Positions 16,379 through 24,134 are shown, numbered from the stretch's first letter. The stretch: DNA of 64,000 nt from Thiobacillus sp. 0-1251 (GCA_001899305.1 MKWL01000021.1:174221-238220), one strand, 5' to 3'. The notes: a model not told the origin generated them from the letters alone. Made by a program: numbers and translations.

Positions 16379-17242
16379 ATGAAGAACGAGAACAAGGTGC
16401 TGGCCTGCGTCGATCGATCACGATACGCCGACCATGTGGCCGACTGCGCGGCCTGGGCGGCCCGCCGCATGGATGCGCCGCTGGAGTTCTTGCACGTGAT
16501 CGACAGCCACCCCGAGCGGGCATCGGGCAACGACCACAGCGGCGCCATCGGCATCGACGCTCAGGAAAGCCTGCTGGTCCAACTGTCGACCGAAGACGAA
16601 GCACGCGCCAAAAACGCGCGCGAACAAGGCCGGCTGTTCCTGAACCGGCTGCGCGAACGTGCATTGATGGCGGGTGCGGCGCGCGTCGATGTCCGGCAGC
16701 GTCACGGCGCACTGGAAGACACCGTGGTGGAACAGGCGCAAGGCGTGCGTCTGCTGGTGCTGGGCCGACGTGGTGCTGGAGCAGAAACGGTGCAGCGTGC
16801 GTTGGGCCATCATGTGGAGCATCTGGTGCGCGCGCTGAACCGGCCCATCCTGACCGTGACCGAAGACTTCAAGGCGCCCCAGCGGGTGATGATCGCTTTC
16901 GATGGCAGCACCGTCACGCGACGCGGCGTTGAAATGGTGGCGGGCAGCCCGTTGTTTCGTGGCCTGCCCATCCTGCTGCTGATGTCGGGCAAGCCAGGTG
17001 CAGACATCCCACAGCCGCTGGATTGGGCCAGAAGCACTCTGGAGACAGCGGGTTTCGAGGTGGCGGTTTCGTTGAGCTCGGGAGAAGCGCAAGAGGCCAT
17101 TGCCCGCACGGTGCAGGAGAAAGCCATCGACATGCTGCTCATGGGAGCGTTCGGGCACTCACCGCTGCGCAGTCTGCTGCTCGGCAGCAAGACGACCGAA
17201 CTGCTGCGCTCATCGCATATTCCGACGCTCTTGCTTCGATAA
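16379..17242 (+). CDS. Tandem universal stress protein (UspA family)
   Basis: A 287-residue protein with two UspA domains, about residues 5-150 and 165-287. The second has a complete nucleotide-binding motif GAFGHSPLRSLLLGSKTTELL (G-x2-G-x9-GS type); the first has the related LGRRGAGAETVQRALGHHVEHLV. Such proteins bind ATP and help survival under stress. It follows the SulP gene by 12 bp, a common pairing in which Usp may regulate the transporter; since the transporter is broken, the Usp may now act alone. Cargo of the ICE. Confidence 0.9.
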   Translation: MKNENKVLACVDRSRYADHVADCAAWAARRMDAPLEFLHVIDSHPERASGNDHSGAIGIDAQESLLVQLSTEDEARAKNAREQGRLFLNRLRERALMAGAARVDVRQRHGALEDTVVEQAQGVRLLVLGRRGAGAETVQRALGHHVEHLVRALNRPILTVTEDFKAPQRVMIAFDGSTVTRRGVEMVAGSPLFRGLPILLLMSGKPGADIPQPLDWARSTLETAGFEVAVSLSSGEAQEAIARTVQEKAIDMLLMGAFGHSPLRSLLLGSKTTELLRSSHIPTLLLR

Positions 17243-17305
17243 TCCGACGCGCTTTCAGCCTTTGCCAGGTGACGCGTGCAGCTCCCCGGAAGGGGCGCGA
17301 AAGCA

Positions 17306-17584
17306 TCAGGCCGAGTCATCAGGGCGCAGGTAGGATTGCGCAACCGGCACCCACGGCGAAGTCGAGTTCAACAGATAGCGCGCTCCACGCGCATAGGCGC
17401 CCGAAAGCCCGCTGGGTCGATAGAACCCAGTAATGCGGCGACGGAACGGCATGCCGTATTCGTTGGTGTAGATCACCGCGTCGCCAATCGCAAAGCGCAG
17501 CGGCTGGCCGTTCTCCGGCGCGAAGGGCTTGAGCGCATCGTGCTGCGCGGTGATTTCAATGATGTAGTCGTGATGGCTGCTCAT
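17306..17584 (-). CDS. Small conserved ICE protein of unknown function
   Basis: A 92-residue product starting MSSHHDYIIEITAQHDALKP, with a central block LRFAIGDAVIYTNEYGMPFRRRITGFYRP and a conserved-looking end RYLLNSTSPWVPVAQSYLRP. The central block resembles a small beta-barrel or KOW-like segment, but I do not recognise the family. The ATG at 17584 has AGGAG upstream. It lies 65 bp after the DUF2958 gene on the same strand, so the two are probably co-transcribed. Confidence 0.7.
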   Translation of the reverse strand: MSSHHDYIIEITAQHDALKPFAPENGQPLRFAIGDAVIYTNEYGMPFRRRITGFYRPSGLSGAYARGARYLLNSTSPWVPVAQSYLRPDDSA

Positions 17585-17649
17585 GGCATTGATCTCCTGA
17601 AATGATCGAGAAAGCGCAAGGAGCGCCTTGCGGCGCTCCCAGGGCGAGG

Positions 17650-18000
17650 TCAGACGACGATCCGCCCGGCCAGCCGTGCATCGCGCGCATAGGCGCTCAA
17701 CCGCTTCTCGCCACGGAAAGACAGGTCGCGTTCGATCGGCAGGCCCAAGCCGCCGCGCACGCTCGCCAGCTCGTTCAAGCTGACCCAGCCGAGTTCCGGC
17801 ATTCCCAGCCCCAGGTCGCAAAGGCCGAAAGCATGGTCGTGGTCATCGGGATCAAGCTCGGTCAGCAGCCAGGTCGCGCCGCCGTCCGGCGTGAACAGCT
17901 TGACCACCGGAGCCGGGTCGAAGTCCGGGTTCTCCAGCGATGCGCTGCCGTTGGCCAGCAGCACGATGCGCTGCTCGGCAGTGATAAGTACGTTGTTCAT
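17650..18000 (-). CDS. DUF2958 family protein (second copy)
   Basis: A 116-residue paralogue of the protein at 7034-7381, with MNNVLITAEQRIVLLANGSA, PVVKLFTPDGGATWLLTELD, HAFGLCDLGLGMPELGWVSL and FRGEKRLSAYARDAR. Function unknown; the family is typical of ICE backbones. The ATG at 18000 has CAGGAG upstream, and a CGGGC/GCCCG hairpin just before it is also found before radC. Its upstream region is one copy of a 300-bp repeat shared with radC, suggesting common control. Confidence 0.85.
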   Translation of the reverse strand: MNNVLITAEQRIVLLANGSASLENPDFDPAPVVKLFTPDGGATWLLTELDPDDHDHAFGLCDLGLGMPELGWVSLNELASVRGGLGLPIERDLSFRGEKRLSAYARDARLAGRIVV

Positions 18001-18021
18001 GGTGAACTCCTGAAAGGTTGC

Positions 18022-18326
18022 CGGGCGGAATTGCCCGACCCTTCCGGGGCACGGCGCAGCGCAAGCAGTCAGGGGTCGTAGACGGCCGCCAGGACGCAAG
18101 CGCGCACGGCGCGTGCCGCCCTTGACGGTGAGAACGCCGTGGCACGATGAAGGGAACAGCAAGACCGCCCCCTCGCACCTCCACGCACTACGACCTATGG
18201 GGCAAGTGCGTAGCACGCGCAGGCCCTTGTGGGCCGGAGGCATCAGGGATCAAAGCCGGATGGCCGCGACTCGACATGAGGCACGGGGCACAGCCCGCGA
18301 GCCCGACGGCGGAACGCCGGGATGCC
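18022..18326 (-). repeat. About 305-bp dispersed leader repeat, copy C
   Basis: Matches 21295-21600 over nearly its full length. Shared blocks include GCACGGCGCAGCGCAAGCAG, GACGGCCGCCAGGACGCAAG, GAAGGGAACAGCAAGACCGC and GCCGGATGGCCGCGACTCG. It begins directly upstream of the DUF2958 ribosome site and extends to about 30 bp before the ars promoter. Homology immediately 5' of two backbone genes suggests a duplicated promoter or long leader. Confidence 0.8.
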
Positions 18327-18357
18327 TTGCGGTTCGCTCTCGTATTCCTCCGGCTCC

Positions 18358-18391
18358 TTACATTGATTCAATGATTGTTGTATCATTGAAT
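18358..18391 (+). promoter_or_regulatory. ars promoter with ArsR operator
   Basis: TTACAT (18358-18363) and TATCAT (18381-18386) are spaced 17 bp, a good sigma-70 promoter. The perfect inverted repeat ATTCAATGAT/ATCATTGAAT (18366-18375, 18382-18391, 6-bp spacer) overlaps the spacer and -10, the expected place for an ArsR repressor site. The predicted transcription start, seven bases after the -10, falls on the A of the arsR ATG at 18393, so the mRNA may be leaderless. Confidence 0.8.
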
Positions 18392-18392
18392 A

Positions 18393-18722
18393 ATGAACGA
18401 GACGCAAGCTGTTTCCGCCCTGAGTGCCTTGGCCCACGCCCAGCGCCTGCGCGTGTTCCGTGCCCTGGTCGTCGCCGGCCCCGAAGGGCTCACGCCCAGC
18501 GTGCTCGCCGACCAACTCGATGTGGCCCGCAATGCCTTGTCCTTCCACCTGAAGGAACTCGCCCATGCCGGCCTCGTCACGGTCGAACAGCAAGGCCGCA
18601 ATCTCATTTACCGCGCCGACTTCTCCCGGATGAATGGGCTGCTCGGCTACCTGACCGAGCATTGCTGCCAGGGCGGCACGTGCGAGGTCACGGATGCTTC
18701 CCCCGCTTGTACCTCCTGCTGA
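18393..18722 (+). CDS. arsR: ArsR-family arsenic-responsive repressor
   Basis: A 109-residue winged-helix repressor of the ars operon. The recognition helix region is LTPSVLADQLDVARNALSFHLKEL. The As(III) site is unlike the classical ELCVCDL helix: the cysteines are near the C-terminus, C91, C92 and C97 in EHCCQGGTC, as in the Acidithiobacillus-type ArsR, plus C106 and C109 in the tail. It would release its palindromic operator (18366-18391) on arsenite binding. First gene of a four-gene rightward cassette. Confidence 0.93.
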   Translation: MNETQAVSALSALAHAQRLRVFRALVVAGPEGLTPSVLADQLDVARNALSFHLKELAHAGLVTVEQQGRNLIYRADFSRMNGLLGYLTEHCCQGGTCEVTDASPACTSC

Positions 18723-18732
18723 AAGGCCCACC

Positions 18733-19176
18733 GTGAAACGCTTCCACGTCCACCTGCACGTCGATGACCTGAATCGCAGCATCGGCTTTTACTCCCAACT
18801 CTTCGCCGCGCAGCCGGCGCGCATCGAGAGCGACTACGCCAAGTGGATGCTCGAAGACCCGCCGGTGAACTTCGCCATCTCCACGCGCGGCAGCAAGCCG
18901 GGCATCGACCATCTGGGCATCCAGACCGACGATGCCGAAGAACTGGCGGCGCTCAAGGCCCGCGCCGAAGCAGCCGACATGGCGCTGCTCGACGAAGGCA
19001 CCACGACCTGCTGCTACGCGCGCAGCGAGAAGCACTGGATCACCGACCCGCAGGGCGTGGCCTGGGAGCATTTCCACACGCTGGGCAATATCCCGGTCTT
19101 CAATGAAGCGCAGCAACCCGCGCCCGCGGTCGGCCCGGAGTGCTGCTCGGGCCCTTCCCGTTCTTCCTGCTGCTGA
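18733..19176 (+). CDS. arsI: ArsI/CadI-family dioxygenase (C-As lyase)
   Basis: A 147-residue vicinal-oxygen-chelate protein; the ArsI family uses Fe(II) to cleave the carbon-arsenic bond of trivalent organoarsenicals. The metal ligands are visible as H5 (KRFHVHLHV), H60 (GIDHLGI) and E112 (AWEHFHTL), with the thiol pair C93-C94 (TTTCCYAR) that binds the arsenical. The GTG at 18733 is chosen because it gives the standard VKRFHVHLHV start, and the frame upstream overlaps arsR. The C-terminus ends in extra cysteines (ECCSGPSRSSCC). CadI-like cadmium induction is the alternative name for the same family. Confidence 0.88.
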   Translation: MKRFHVHLHVDDLNRSIGFYSQLFAAQPARIESDYAKWMLEDPPVNFAISTRGSKPGIDHLGIQTDDAEELAALKARAEAADMALLDEGTTTCCYARSEKHWITDPQGVAWEHFHTLGNIPVFNEAQQPAPAVGPECCSGPSRSSCC

Positions 19177-19188
19177 CGCGAGCCGCCC

Positions 19189-20271
19189 ATGACCCAAGCC
19201 ACCACGGCCGGCCGCGCGCCGGCTGCCTCCTCCATGAGCGTCTTCGAGCGCTTCCTGACCGTTTGGGTGCTGCTGTGCATCGTCGCCGGCATTGCCCTGG
19301 GCCAGCTCGCGCCCGGCGTCTTCCAGGCCATCGGCCGCATGGAGGTCGCCCAGGTCAATCTGCCCGTGGGCCTGCTGATCTGGGTGATGGTGATCCCAAT
19401 GCTGCTCAAGGTGGACTTCGGCGCGCTGGGCCAGGTCAGGCAGCACTGGCGCGGCATCGGCGTGACGCTGTTCGTCAACTGGGCGGTCAAGCCGTTCTCG
19501 ATGGCGCTGCTGGCGTGGGTCTTCGTCCGCCAGGTCTTCGCTCAGTGGCTGCCCGCCGACCAGCTCGACAGCTACGTCGCCGGCCTGATCCTGCTGGCCG
19601 CCGCGCCCTGCACGGCGATGGTGTTCGTCTGGAGCCGGCTGACGGGCGGCGACCCGGTGTTCACGCTGTCGCAGGTGGCGCTGAACGACACCATCATGGT
19701 GTTCGCCTTCGCCCCCATCGTCGGCCTGCTGCTGGGGCTGTCGGCCATCACGGTGCCGTGGGACACGCTGCTGATGTCCGTGGCGCTCTACATCGTCGTG
19801 CCAGTCATCATCGCCCAGCTCTGGCGCCGCGCACTGCTGCGCAGGGGCCCCGCCGCCTTCGATGCCGCGCTGGCGCGCATCGGCCCGCTGTCCATCGCGG
19901 CGCTGCTGCTCACGCTGGTGCTGCTGTTCGCCTTCCAGGGCCAGGCCATCCTGCAGCAGCCGCTGGTCATCGCCATGCTGGCAGTGCCGATCCTGATCCA
20001 GGTGTTCTTCAACTCCGGGCTGGCCTACTGGCTCAACCGCCGGCTGGGCGAGCGGCACAGCATCGCCTGTCCCTCGGCGCTGATCGGCGCGAGCAACTTC
20101 TTCGAGCTGGCCGTGGCCGCCGCCATCAGCCTGTTCGGCTTCCAGTCCGGCGCGGCACTGGCCACTGTCGTCGGCGTGCTGATCGAAGTGCCCGTGATGC
20201 TGCTGGTCGTGCGCGTGGTCAACCGCTCGCGCGGCTGGTACGAATGCGGCCCGAGCCCATCCACGCGATAA
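19189..20271 (+). CDS. acr3: ACR3-family arsenite efflux permease
   Basis: A 360-residue inner-membrane exporter of arsenite with about ten transmembrane helices. The ACR3 hallmarks are present: the conserved cysteine in LLAAAPCTAMVFVWSRLTGG and the motif GASNFFELAVAAAISLFG. It is not the unrelated ArsB family, although some annotation calls it arsB. It starts 12 bp after arsI and is followed 13 bp later by arsC. Confidence 0.95.
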   Translation: MTQATTAGRAPAASSMSVFERFLTVWVLLCIVAGIALGQLAPGVFQAIGRMEVAQVNLPVGLLIWVMVIPMLLKVDFGALGQVRQHWRGIGVTLFVNWAVKPFSMALLAWVFVRQVFAQWLPADQLDSYVAGLILLAAAPCTAMVFVWSRLTGGDPVFTLSQVALNDTIMVFAFAPIVGLLLGLSAITVPWDTLLMSVALYIVVPVIIAQLWRRALLRRGPAAFDAALARIGPLSIAALLLTLVLLFAFQGQAILQQPLVIAMLAVPILIQVFFNSGLAYWLNRRLGERHSIACPSALIGASNFFELAVAAAISLFGFQSGAALATVVGVLIEVPVMLLVVRVVNRSRGWYECGPSPSTR

Positions 20272-20284
20272 CCAGGACACTCCC

Positions 20285-20707
20285 ATGAGCGCCATCACGA
20301 TCTACCACAACCCCGCCTGCGGCACGTCGCGTAACGTGCTCGCCATGATCCGCAACAGCGGCGAAGAGCCCACGGTCATCGAGTACCTGAAGACGCCGCC
20401 CGACCGCGCCACGCTGGTCAAGCTGTTGGCCGATGCGGGCCTGAGCGTGCGCGACGTGCTGCGCGAGAAGGGAACGCCCTACGCGGAACTCGGCCTGGGC
20501 GATCCGAAATGGACGGATGACCAATTGCTCGATTTCATCGAGCAACATCCCATCCTCATCAACCGACCCATCGTGGTCACGCCGCTGGGCACGCGCCTGT
20601 GCCGCCCCTCGGAAACCGTGCTGGACATCCTGCCGCAGCCGCAGCGCGGCGCATTCAGCAAGGAAGACGGCGAAACGGTCGTAGACGCTGAAGGCCGCCG
20701 CATTTGA
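20285..20707 (+). CDS. arsC: Arsenate reductase, glutaredoxin-coupled type
   Basis: A 140-residue ArsC of the thioredoxin-fold, glutathione/glutaredoxin-dependent class. It converts arsenate to arsenite for export by Acr3. The catalytic cysteine is C12 in YHNPACGTSRN, and the arginine-rich substrate region includes LINRPIVVTPLGTRLCRP. Length and motifs are typical. It is the last gene of arsR-arsI-acr3-arsC, and a hairpin lies between it and the convergent radC. Confidence 0.95.
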   Translation: MSAITIYHNPACGTSRNVLAMIRNSGEEPTVIEYLKTPPDRATLVKLLADAGLSVRDVLREKGTPYAELGLGDPKWTDDQLLDFIEQHPILINRPIVVTPLGTRLCRPSETVLDILPQPQRGAFSKEDGETVVDAEGRRI

Positions 20708-20739
20708 GCAGCAGGCGGCAGGGACGCCCCAGGCGCAGC

Positions 20740-20765
20740 AAAAAGGGGGGGCCGAAGCCCCCTCG
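20740..20765 (-). terminator. Intrinsic terminator of radC
   Basis: Read leftward: GGGGGC, loop TTCG, GCCCCC, then CCTTTTTGC, a classic stem with T-run starting directly after the radC stop. It can also act on the convergent ars transcript, though the T-run favours the minus strand. Confidence 0.8.
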
Positions 20766-20766
20766 G

Positions 20767-21276
20767 TCAGATCAAGCCACGTTCGGCGAAGGACGTAGTG
20801 AGGCTGCCCGCCACGATGATGTGATCCAGCGTGCGAATGTCCACCAGGGCCAGCGCCTCCTTGAGCCGCTGGGTCAACATCTTGTCGGCGCCGCTCGGCT
20901 CGGGGCTACCGCTCGGGTGGTTATGCGAAACGATGACCGCCGCCGCATTGAGCCGCAGTGCCTCTTTGACCACTTCGCGCGGATAGACCGATGCACTGTC
21001 GATGGTGCCGTGGAACATCTCGGCATAGTCGATCAGGCGATGCTGCGAATCGAGGAACAGCACCGCGAACACCTCATGCTCGAAGCCGGCCAGCTTGGCG
21101 CGCAGGTACTCCTTGACTTCCGACGGTGAACCGAATGAGGCACCGCGCTGCATCTTGTGCTCGATGGCCTGGCGCGCGGCCTCCAGAATCTGGTCAGCCG
21201 TCGCCGGCAGGTAGTGACCTTGGGAGTCGCGCACCATCAGCGCGGCATCGAACGAGGAAAAGGACAGTTGCGACAT
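20767..21276 (-). CDS. radC: RadC-family JAB/MPN domain protein
   Basis: A 169-residue ICE-borne RadC lacking the N-terminal helix-hairpin-helix domain of chromosomal RadC. The JAMM metal site is complete: HNHPSGSPEPSGAD, with an upstream glutamate in HEVFAVLFLD. RadC is often carried on mobile elements; its activity is unresolved and a DNA-repair role is not established. The ATG at 21276 has GGAG upstream. The region upstream is the second copy of a 305-bp repeat. Confidence 0.9.
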   Translation of the reverse strand: MSQLSFSSFDAALMVRDSQGHYLPATADQILEAARQAIEHKMQRGASFGSPSEVKEYLRAKLAGFEHEVFAVLFLDSQHRLIDYAEMFHGTIDSASVYPREVVKEALRLNAAAVIVSHNHPSGSPEPSGADKMLTQRLKEALALVDIRTLDHIIVAGSLTTSFAERGLI

Positions 21277-21294
21277 GATCGTGCTCCGGTTGCT

Positions 21295-21600
21295 CGGGCG
21301 GAATTGCCCGGAACCGTGTTCAGCACGGCGCAGCGCAAGCAGTCAGGGGTCGCAGACGGCCGCCAGGACGCAAGCGCGCAATAGCGCGCGCCGCCCTTGA
21401 CGGCGAGAACGCCGTGATACGGTGAAGGGAACAGCAAGACCGCCCACACCCCGCCCACTGCACAGGGTCGGCTTTTGAGGCAAGCGGAGCGCGCAGGCCC
21501 ACAAGGGCCGGAGGCGTCAGGGGTCAAAGCCGGATGGCCGCGACTCGGGACGAGGCGCGGGGCGCAGCCCGCGAACCCGACGGCGGCACGCCGGGACGCC
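21295..21600 (-). repeat. About 305-bp dispersed leader repeat, copy D
   Basis: Partner of 18022-18326, same orientation. Both copies begin at the CGGGCGGAATTGCCCG hairpin next to the ribosome site of a leftward gene. Copy D ends three bases before the DUF1016 stop, so it fills the whole radC/DUF1016 gap. The two copies bracket the ars cassette plus radC. Confidence 0.8.
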
Positions 21601-21603
21601 CAG

Positions 21604-22758
21604 CTACTGCGGGAGTTTCTTGGGCTGCTTCGACGTGCGCGATTCCAACAAGCGCCGCGTGGCGTCCAGCTCCTTCTGCAACAGCTCGGCATCCGGCAGC
21701 ACGGTACGGTAGTTCGCCGCCATCACCTTCGACGGCAAGCCTTCCAGTGCATACCGCGCCAGGGCATGGCCCTTGTCGGCGCACAGGATCAACCCCACGG
21801 GCGGGTTTTCATCGGGATAGGCCCAATGCTCCTTGGCGTAGTTGCAATACATGAGCATCTGGCCCACGTCGGCATGGGACAGGCTGCCCAGCTTCAAGTC
21901 GATGATGACCAGGCAGCGCAGCCGCCGGTGGAAAAACAGAAGATCCACCCGATACCAGGTCTGGTCGATGCGCAAGCGCCGCTGCCGCCCGACGAAGGTG
22001 AACCCTTCGCCCAGCTCCAGCAGAAAATCCTCCAGCCGCTGGATCAGTGCGGCTTCCAGATCGGACTCGGAATACTCGTCCTTGAGGTTCAGGAACTCCA
22101 GCACATAGGGGTCTTTGATGGCGTCATCGGGCCTGACGGCATCCTCGGACCTCGGCGCTGCGCCCTTGACCAGCATCGCCGCCTTGTCCTTGGACAAAGC
22201 CGTGCGCTCGTAGAACTGGCTGCCGATCTGCCGGTCAAGCTGGCGCACGCTCCAGCCGCCGCGCAGGGCTTCGGCCTCGTAGAACCGGCGGGCATGGTCG
22301 TCCTTGACCGACAGCAGCCGCACGTAGGCCGACCACGGCAGCGTGAACACCTGCGCCAGCTCGGTGAGGCTCAAATTCCCAGACAGTGTCTGGGAATTCT
22401 CTGAGGCCGGGCCGCCGCCCAATTTCCCAGACACTGTCTGGGAAATCTCGGAGCGGGGATACGCGAGGAAGAACCGCCGCATGTTCTCCAGGTTGTTGAC
22501 GCCGAACCCGCGCCCGAACTGCACGGTCAGATCAGCGGACAGCCGTTCGATCAACTGCTCGCCGTAGCCCGCGCGCCGCTTGCCCTGCTGCTCGGCCTCC
22601 ACGATGCGGCGGCCAACCTCCCAATAGCTGGCCGTCATCAGCGCATTGACGCTGCGCGCCGCCGCCTGGCGCGCGGCATCGAGCAGCTCCACGATGCCGC
22701 CGTGGATGCCGGCGTAGCCGGCAGGCAGGGTGGTGGCTTTGGGTGTCCGGGTGCTCAT
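21604..22758 (-). CDS. DUF1016 (YhcG-type) PDDEXK nuclease-like protein
   Basis: A 384-residue protein with an N-terminal DUF1016 helical domain (WEVGRRIVEAEQQGKRRAGYGEQLIERLSADL) and a C-terminal PDDEXK nuclease core, visible as DLLFFHRRLRCLVIIDLKLG with the DLK lysine. The family is found on mobile elements and in phage-growth-limiting contexts; its exact role is unknown. The start overlaps the integrase stop by four bases, so the two are co-translated. The middle contains a short duplicated SQT(V/L)SG(K/N)L peptide encoded by paired palindromes. Confidence 0.85.
   Translation of the reverse strand: MSTRTPKATTLPAGYAGIHGGIVELLDAARQAAARSVNALMTASYWEVGRRIVEAEQQGKRRAGYGEQLIERLSADLTVQFGRGFGVNNLENMRRFFLAYPRSEISQTVSGKLGGGPASENSQTLSGNLSLTELAQVFTLPWSAYVRLLSVKDDHARRFYEAEALRGGWSVRQLDRQIGSQFYERTALSKDKAAMLVKGAAPRSEDAVRPDDAIKDPYVLEFLNLKDEYSESDLEAALIQRLEDFLLELGEGFTFVGRQRRLRIDQTWYRVDLLFFHRRLRCLVIIDLKLGSLSHADVGQMLMYCNYAKEHWAYPDENPPVGLILCADKGHALARYALEGLPSKVMAANYRTVLPDAELLQKELDATRRLLESRTSKQPKKLPQ
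22374..22446. repeat. Paired 25-bp palindromes inside the DUF1016 gene
   Basis: Two perfect odd palindromes, arms AATTCCCAGACA (22374-22398) and ATTTCCCAGACA (22422-22446), have centres 48 bp apart, exactly 16 codons. They keep the reading frame and encode repeated SQT.SG peptides in a linker. They look like a small palindromic element inserted and tandemly copied in a tolerant site. Confidence 0.8.
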
Positions 22759-23960
22759 GCCGTGGCCTCCTGCGGCTGTTGCTGCCGCGCCCCGGTGATG
22801 GTCTTGCGCCGGTTCGCCACCAGTTCGGCCGCCTTGCGCACCGGGTCATCCTCGGTGTGGACGTAGCGCATGAACATCGCCACGGTCTTGTGCGCCGTCA
22901 GCGCCATGCCGACCTTGACCGGGATGCCCGAGTTGGCGATGTCGGTAGCCGAACGATGCCGGATGCCGTGCGTACCGACGTGGGCCGCGCCGGCAGCCTT
23001 GAGCGCGCGGCACCAGCCGCCGTAATACTCGCCCGTGGTCAAGTGCTGGCCCGCATGGCTCGGGGACGGCAGCACATGGGGGATGCCTTCCTGCCTCGGC
23101 GCGGTCGAAAGCAGTCGGCAGGCTTCCTCACTCATGGGCTTGGACATGCCGCCGGTCTTGCTGTCGGGCCAGACCACGCGCCGGTTCTCGAAGTCCACCC
23201 AATCCCATTGGAGCGTGACGATTTCTCCACGGCGGGCGGCGAACTCGAATTGCAGCCGGATCGCTAGGGGAATGACGTAAGGCTCCAGTCCTTCCGCCTC
23301 CAGCTTGCCCAGATGGCGGAAGATCCGCGCCATGTCCTCGTCGCTGATGAGGTGCGTGGCCTTCCCGTTCGGGTACATCGGGACGTGGCGGCACGGGTTG
23401 GTGCCATCCGTCCGGTAGCCCCACACCTCGGCCAGATTGAACATCCTGCGCATCACGCTGAAGGCGTTGTTGGCCTCGGCCGGCTTGTGGGCCATCTTCT
23501 TCATGACCGTGGCCACATCGGGCCGCTTCACGTCCTGCACCTTCATCCGGCCCAGCATCGGAACGATGCAGCGGTCGATGACAGCCTGATAGCCGCGCTG
23601 GGTGCTGGGCTTGTTGCGCAGCTTGGAGTAGTCCTCCATGAACTTGCCGCACAGTTCCGCGACCGTAGGAGCGGCACGGGCGGCGGCCTTGGCCGCGCCA
23701 GGATCACCGCCCTTGCGCACCTCGGCCAGCCACTCCTGGGCCAAGGCGCGGGCCTGCTCGACGGTCAGTTCCCCATACAGGCCCAAGGCAGGCTTGCGCC
23801 GCTCTCCGGCGTTCGTGCGGTACTGAAGCATGAACACCTTGCGGCCCGCCGGGGTGATCTTGCAGAGGAAGCCGGGCACCATCGTGTCCCGGAGTTCGAC
23901 GGCCTGCGCCTGGGGTTGCGCCGCATCGACTGCGGACTTGGTGAGCTTGAGTTTTGCCAT
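22755..23960 (-). CDS. int: Tyrosine integrase of the ICE
   Basis: A 401-residue phage-type site-specific recombinase for excision and integration of the element. Residues 1-90 form an N-terminal arm-binding/DUF4102-like region, 100-190 the core-binding domain, and the rest the catalytic domain with R243 (AARRGEIV), H331-x-x-R334 (THGIRHRS), H357 and Y366 (MRYVHTE). All catalytic residues are present. The ATG at 23960 has GAGGAG upstream; a longer start is not supported. It lies at the extreme right of the element, 0.2 kb from the icd terminator, typical of Tn4371-type ICEs. Confidence 0.93.
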   Translation of the reverse strand: MAKLKLTKSAVDAAQPQAQAVELRDTMVPGFLCKITPAGRKVFMLQYRTNAGERRKPALGLYGELTVEQARALAQEWLAEVRKGGDPGAAKAAARAAPTVAELCGKFMEDYSKLRNKPSTQRGYQAVIDRCIVPMLGRMKVQDVKRPDVATVMKKMAHKPAEANNAFSVMRRMFNLAEVWGYRTDGTNPCRHVPMYPNGKATHLISDEDMARIFRHLGKLEAEGLEPYVIPLAIRLQFEFAARRGEIVTLQWDWVDFENRRVVWPDSKTGGMSKPMSEEACRLLSTAPRQEGIPHVLPSPSHAGQHLTTGEYYGGWCRALKAAGAAHVGTHGIRHRSATDIANSGIPVKVGMALTAHKTVAMFMRYVHTEDDPVRKAAELVANRRKTITGARQQQPQEATA

Positions 23961-24134
23961 GATGACTCCTCGGAACGACCCGGTTTCCAAGAGCCACATG
24001 GGAGCCATGCGAGCACAAGCCGGGTCAGGTTTCAGAAAGCACCGGCATATGTTGAACTCGCCTAAGTCATTGATAAACCTGCTGTATCTGGCTTGGGCGT
24101 AGTCCGTCGTAATGTCGGGCTGGAGTCATCGTGA
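23961..24134. other. Right end of the ICE and integrase promoter region
   Basis: No gene. It should contain the integrase promoter and the right attachment junction. Tn4371-family elements are described as using a short TTTTTYAT-like site; TTTTTTAT occurs at 24160-24167 and, on the other strand, at 24136-24143, both within the icd terminator palindrome. Whether either is the true attachment site cannot be decided without the left end or an empty locus. Confidence 0.4.

Larger units (their letters stand above)
1..24134. mobile_element. Tn4371-type integrative conjugative element, right-hand part
   Basis: The stretch carries, in the order typical of Tn4371-family elements, a tyrosine integrase at the right end, radC, DUF2958, DUF932, ParB, DUF736, DUF2285, AlpA-like HTH, RepA, ParA, DUF2840, TraF and a relaxase. 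Nearly all backbone genes point left, and several overlap by ATGA. The transfer (tra/trb) genes and the left end lie outside the window. Cargo seen here is an arsenic-resistance cassette, a universal stress protein with a broken SulP gene, and an IS5-family element. The right boundary is placed just before the icd terminator from gene content only; no attachment duplication can be confirmed because the other end is not visible. Confidence 0.85.
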
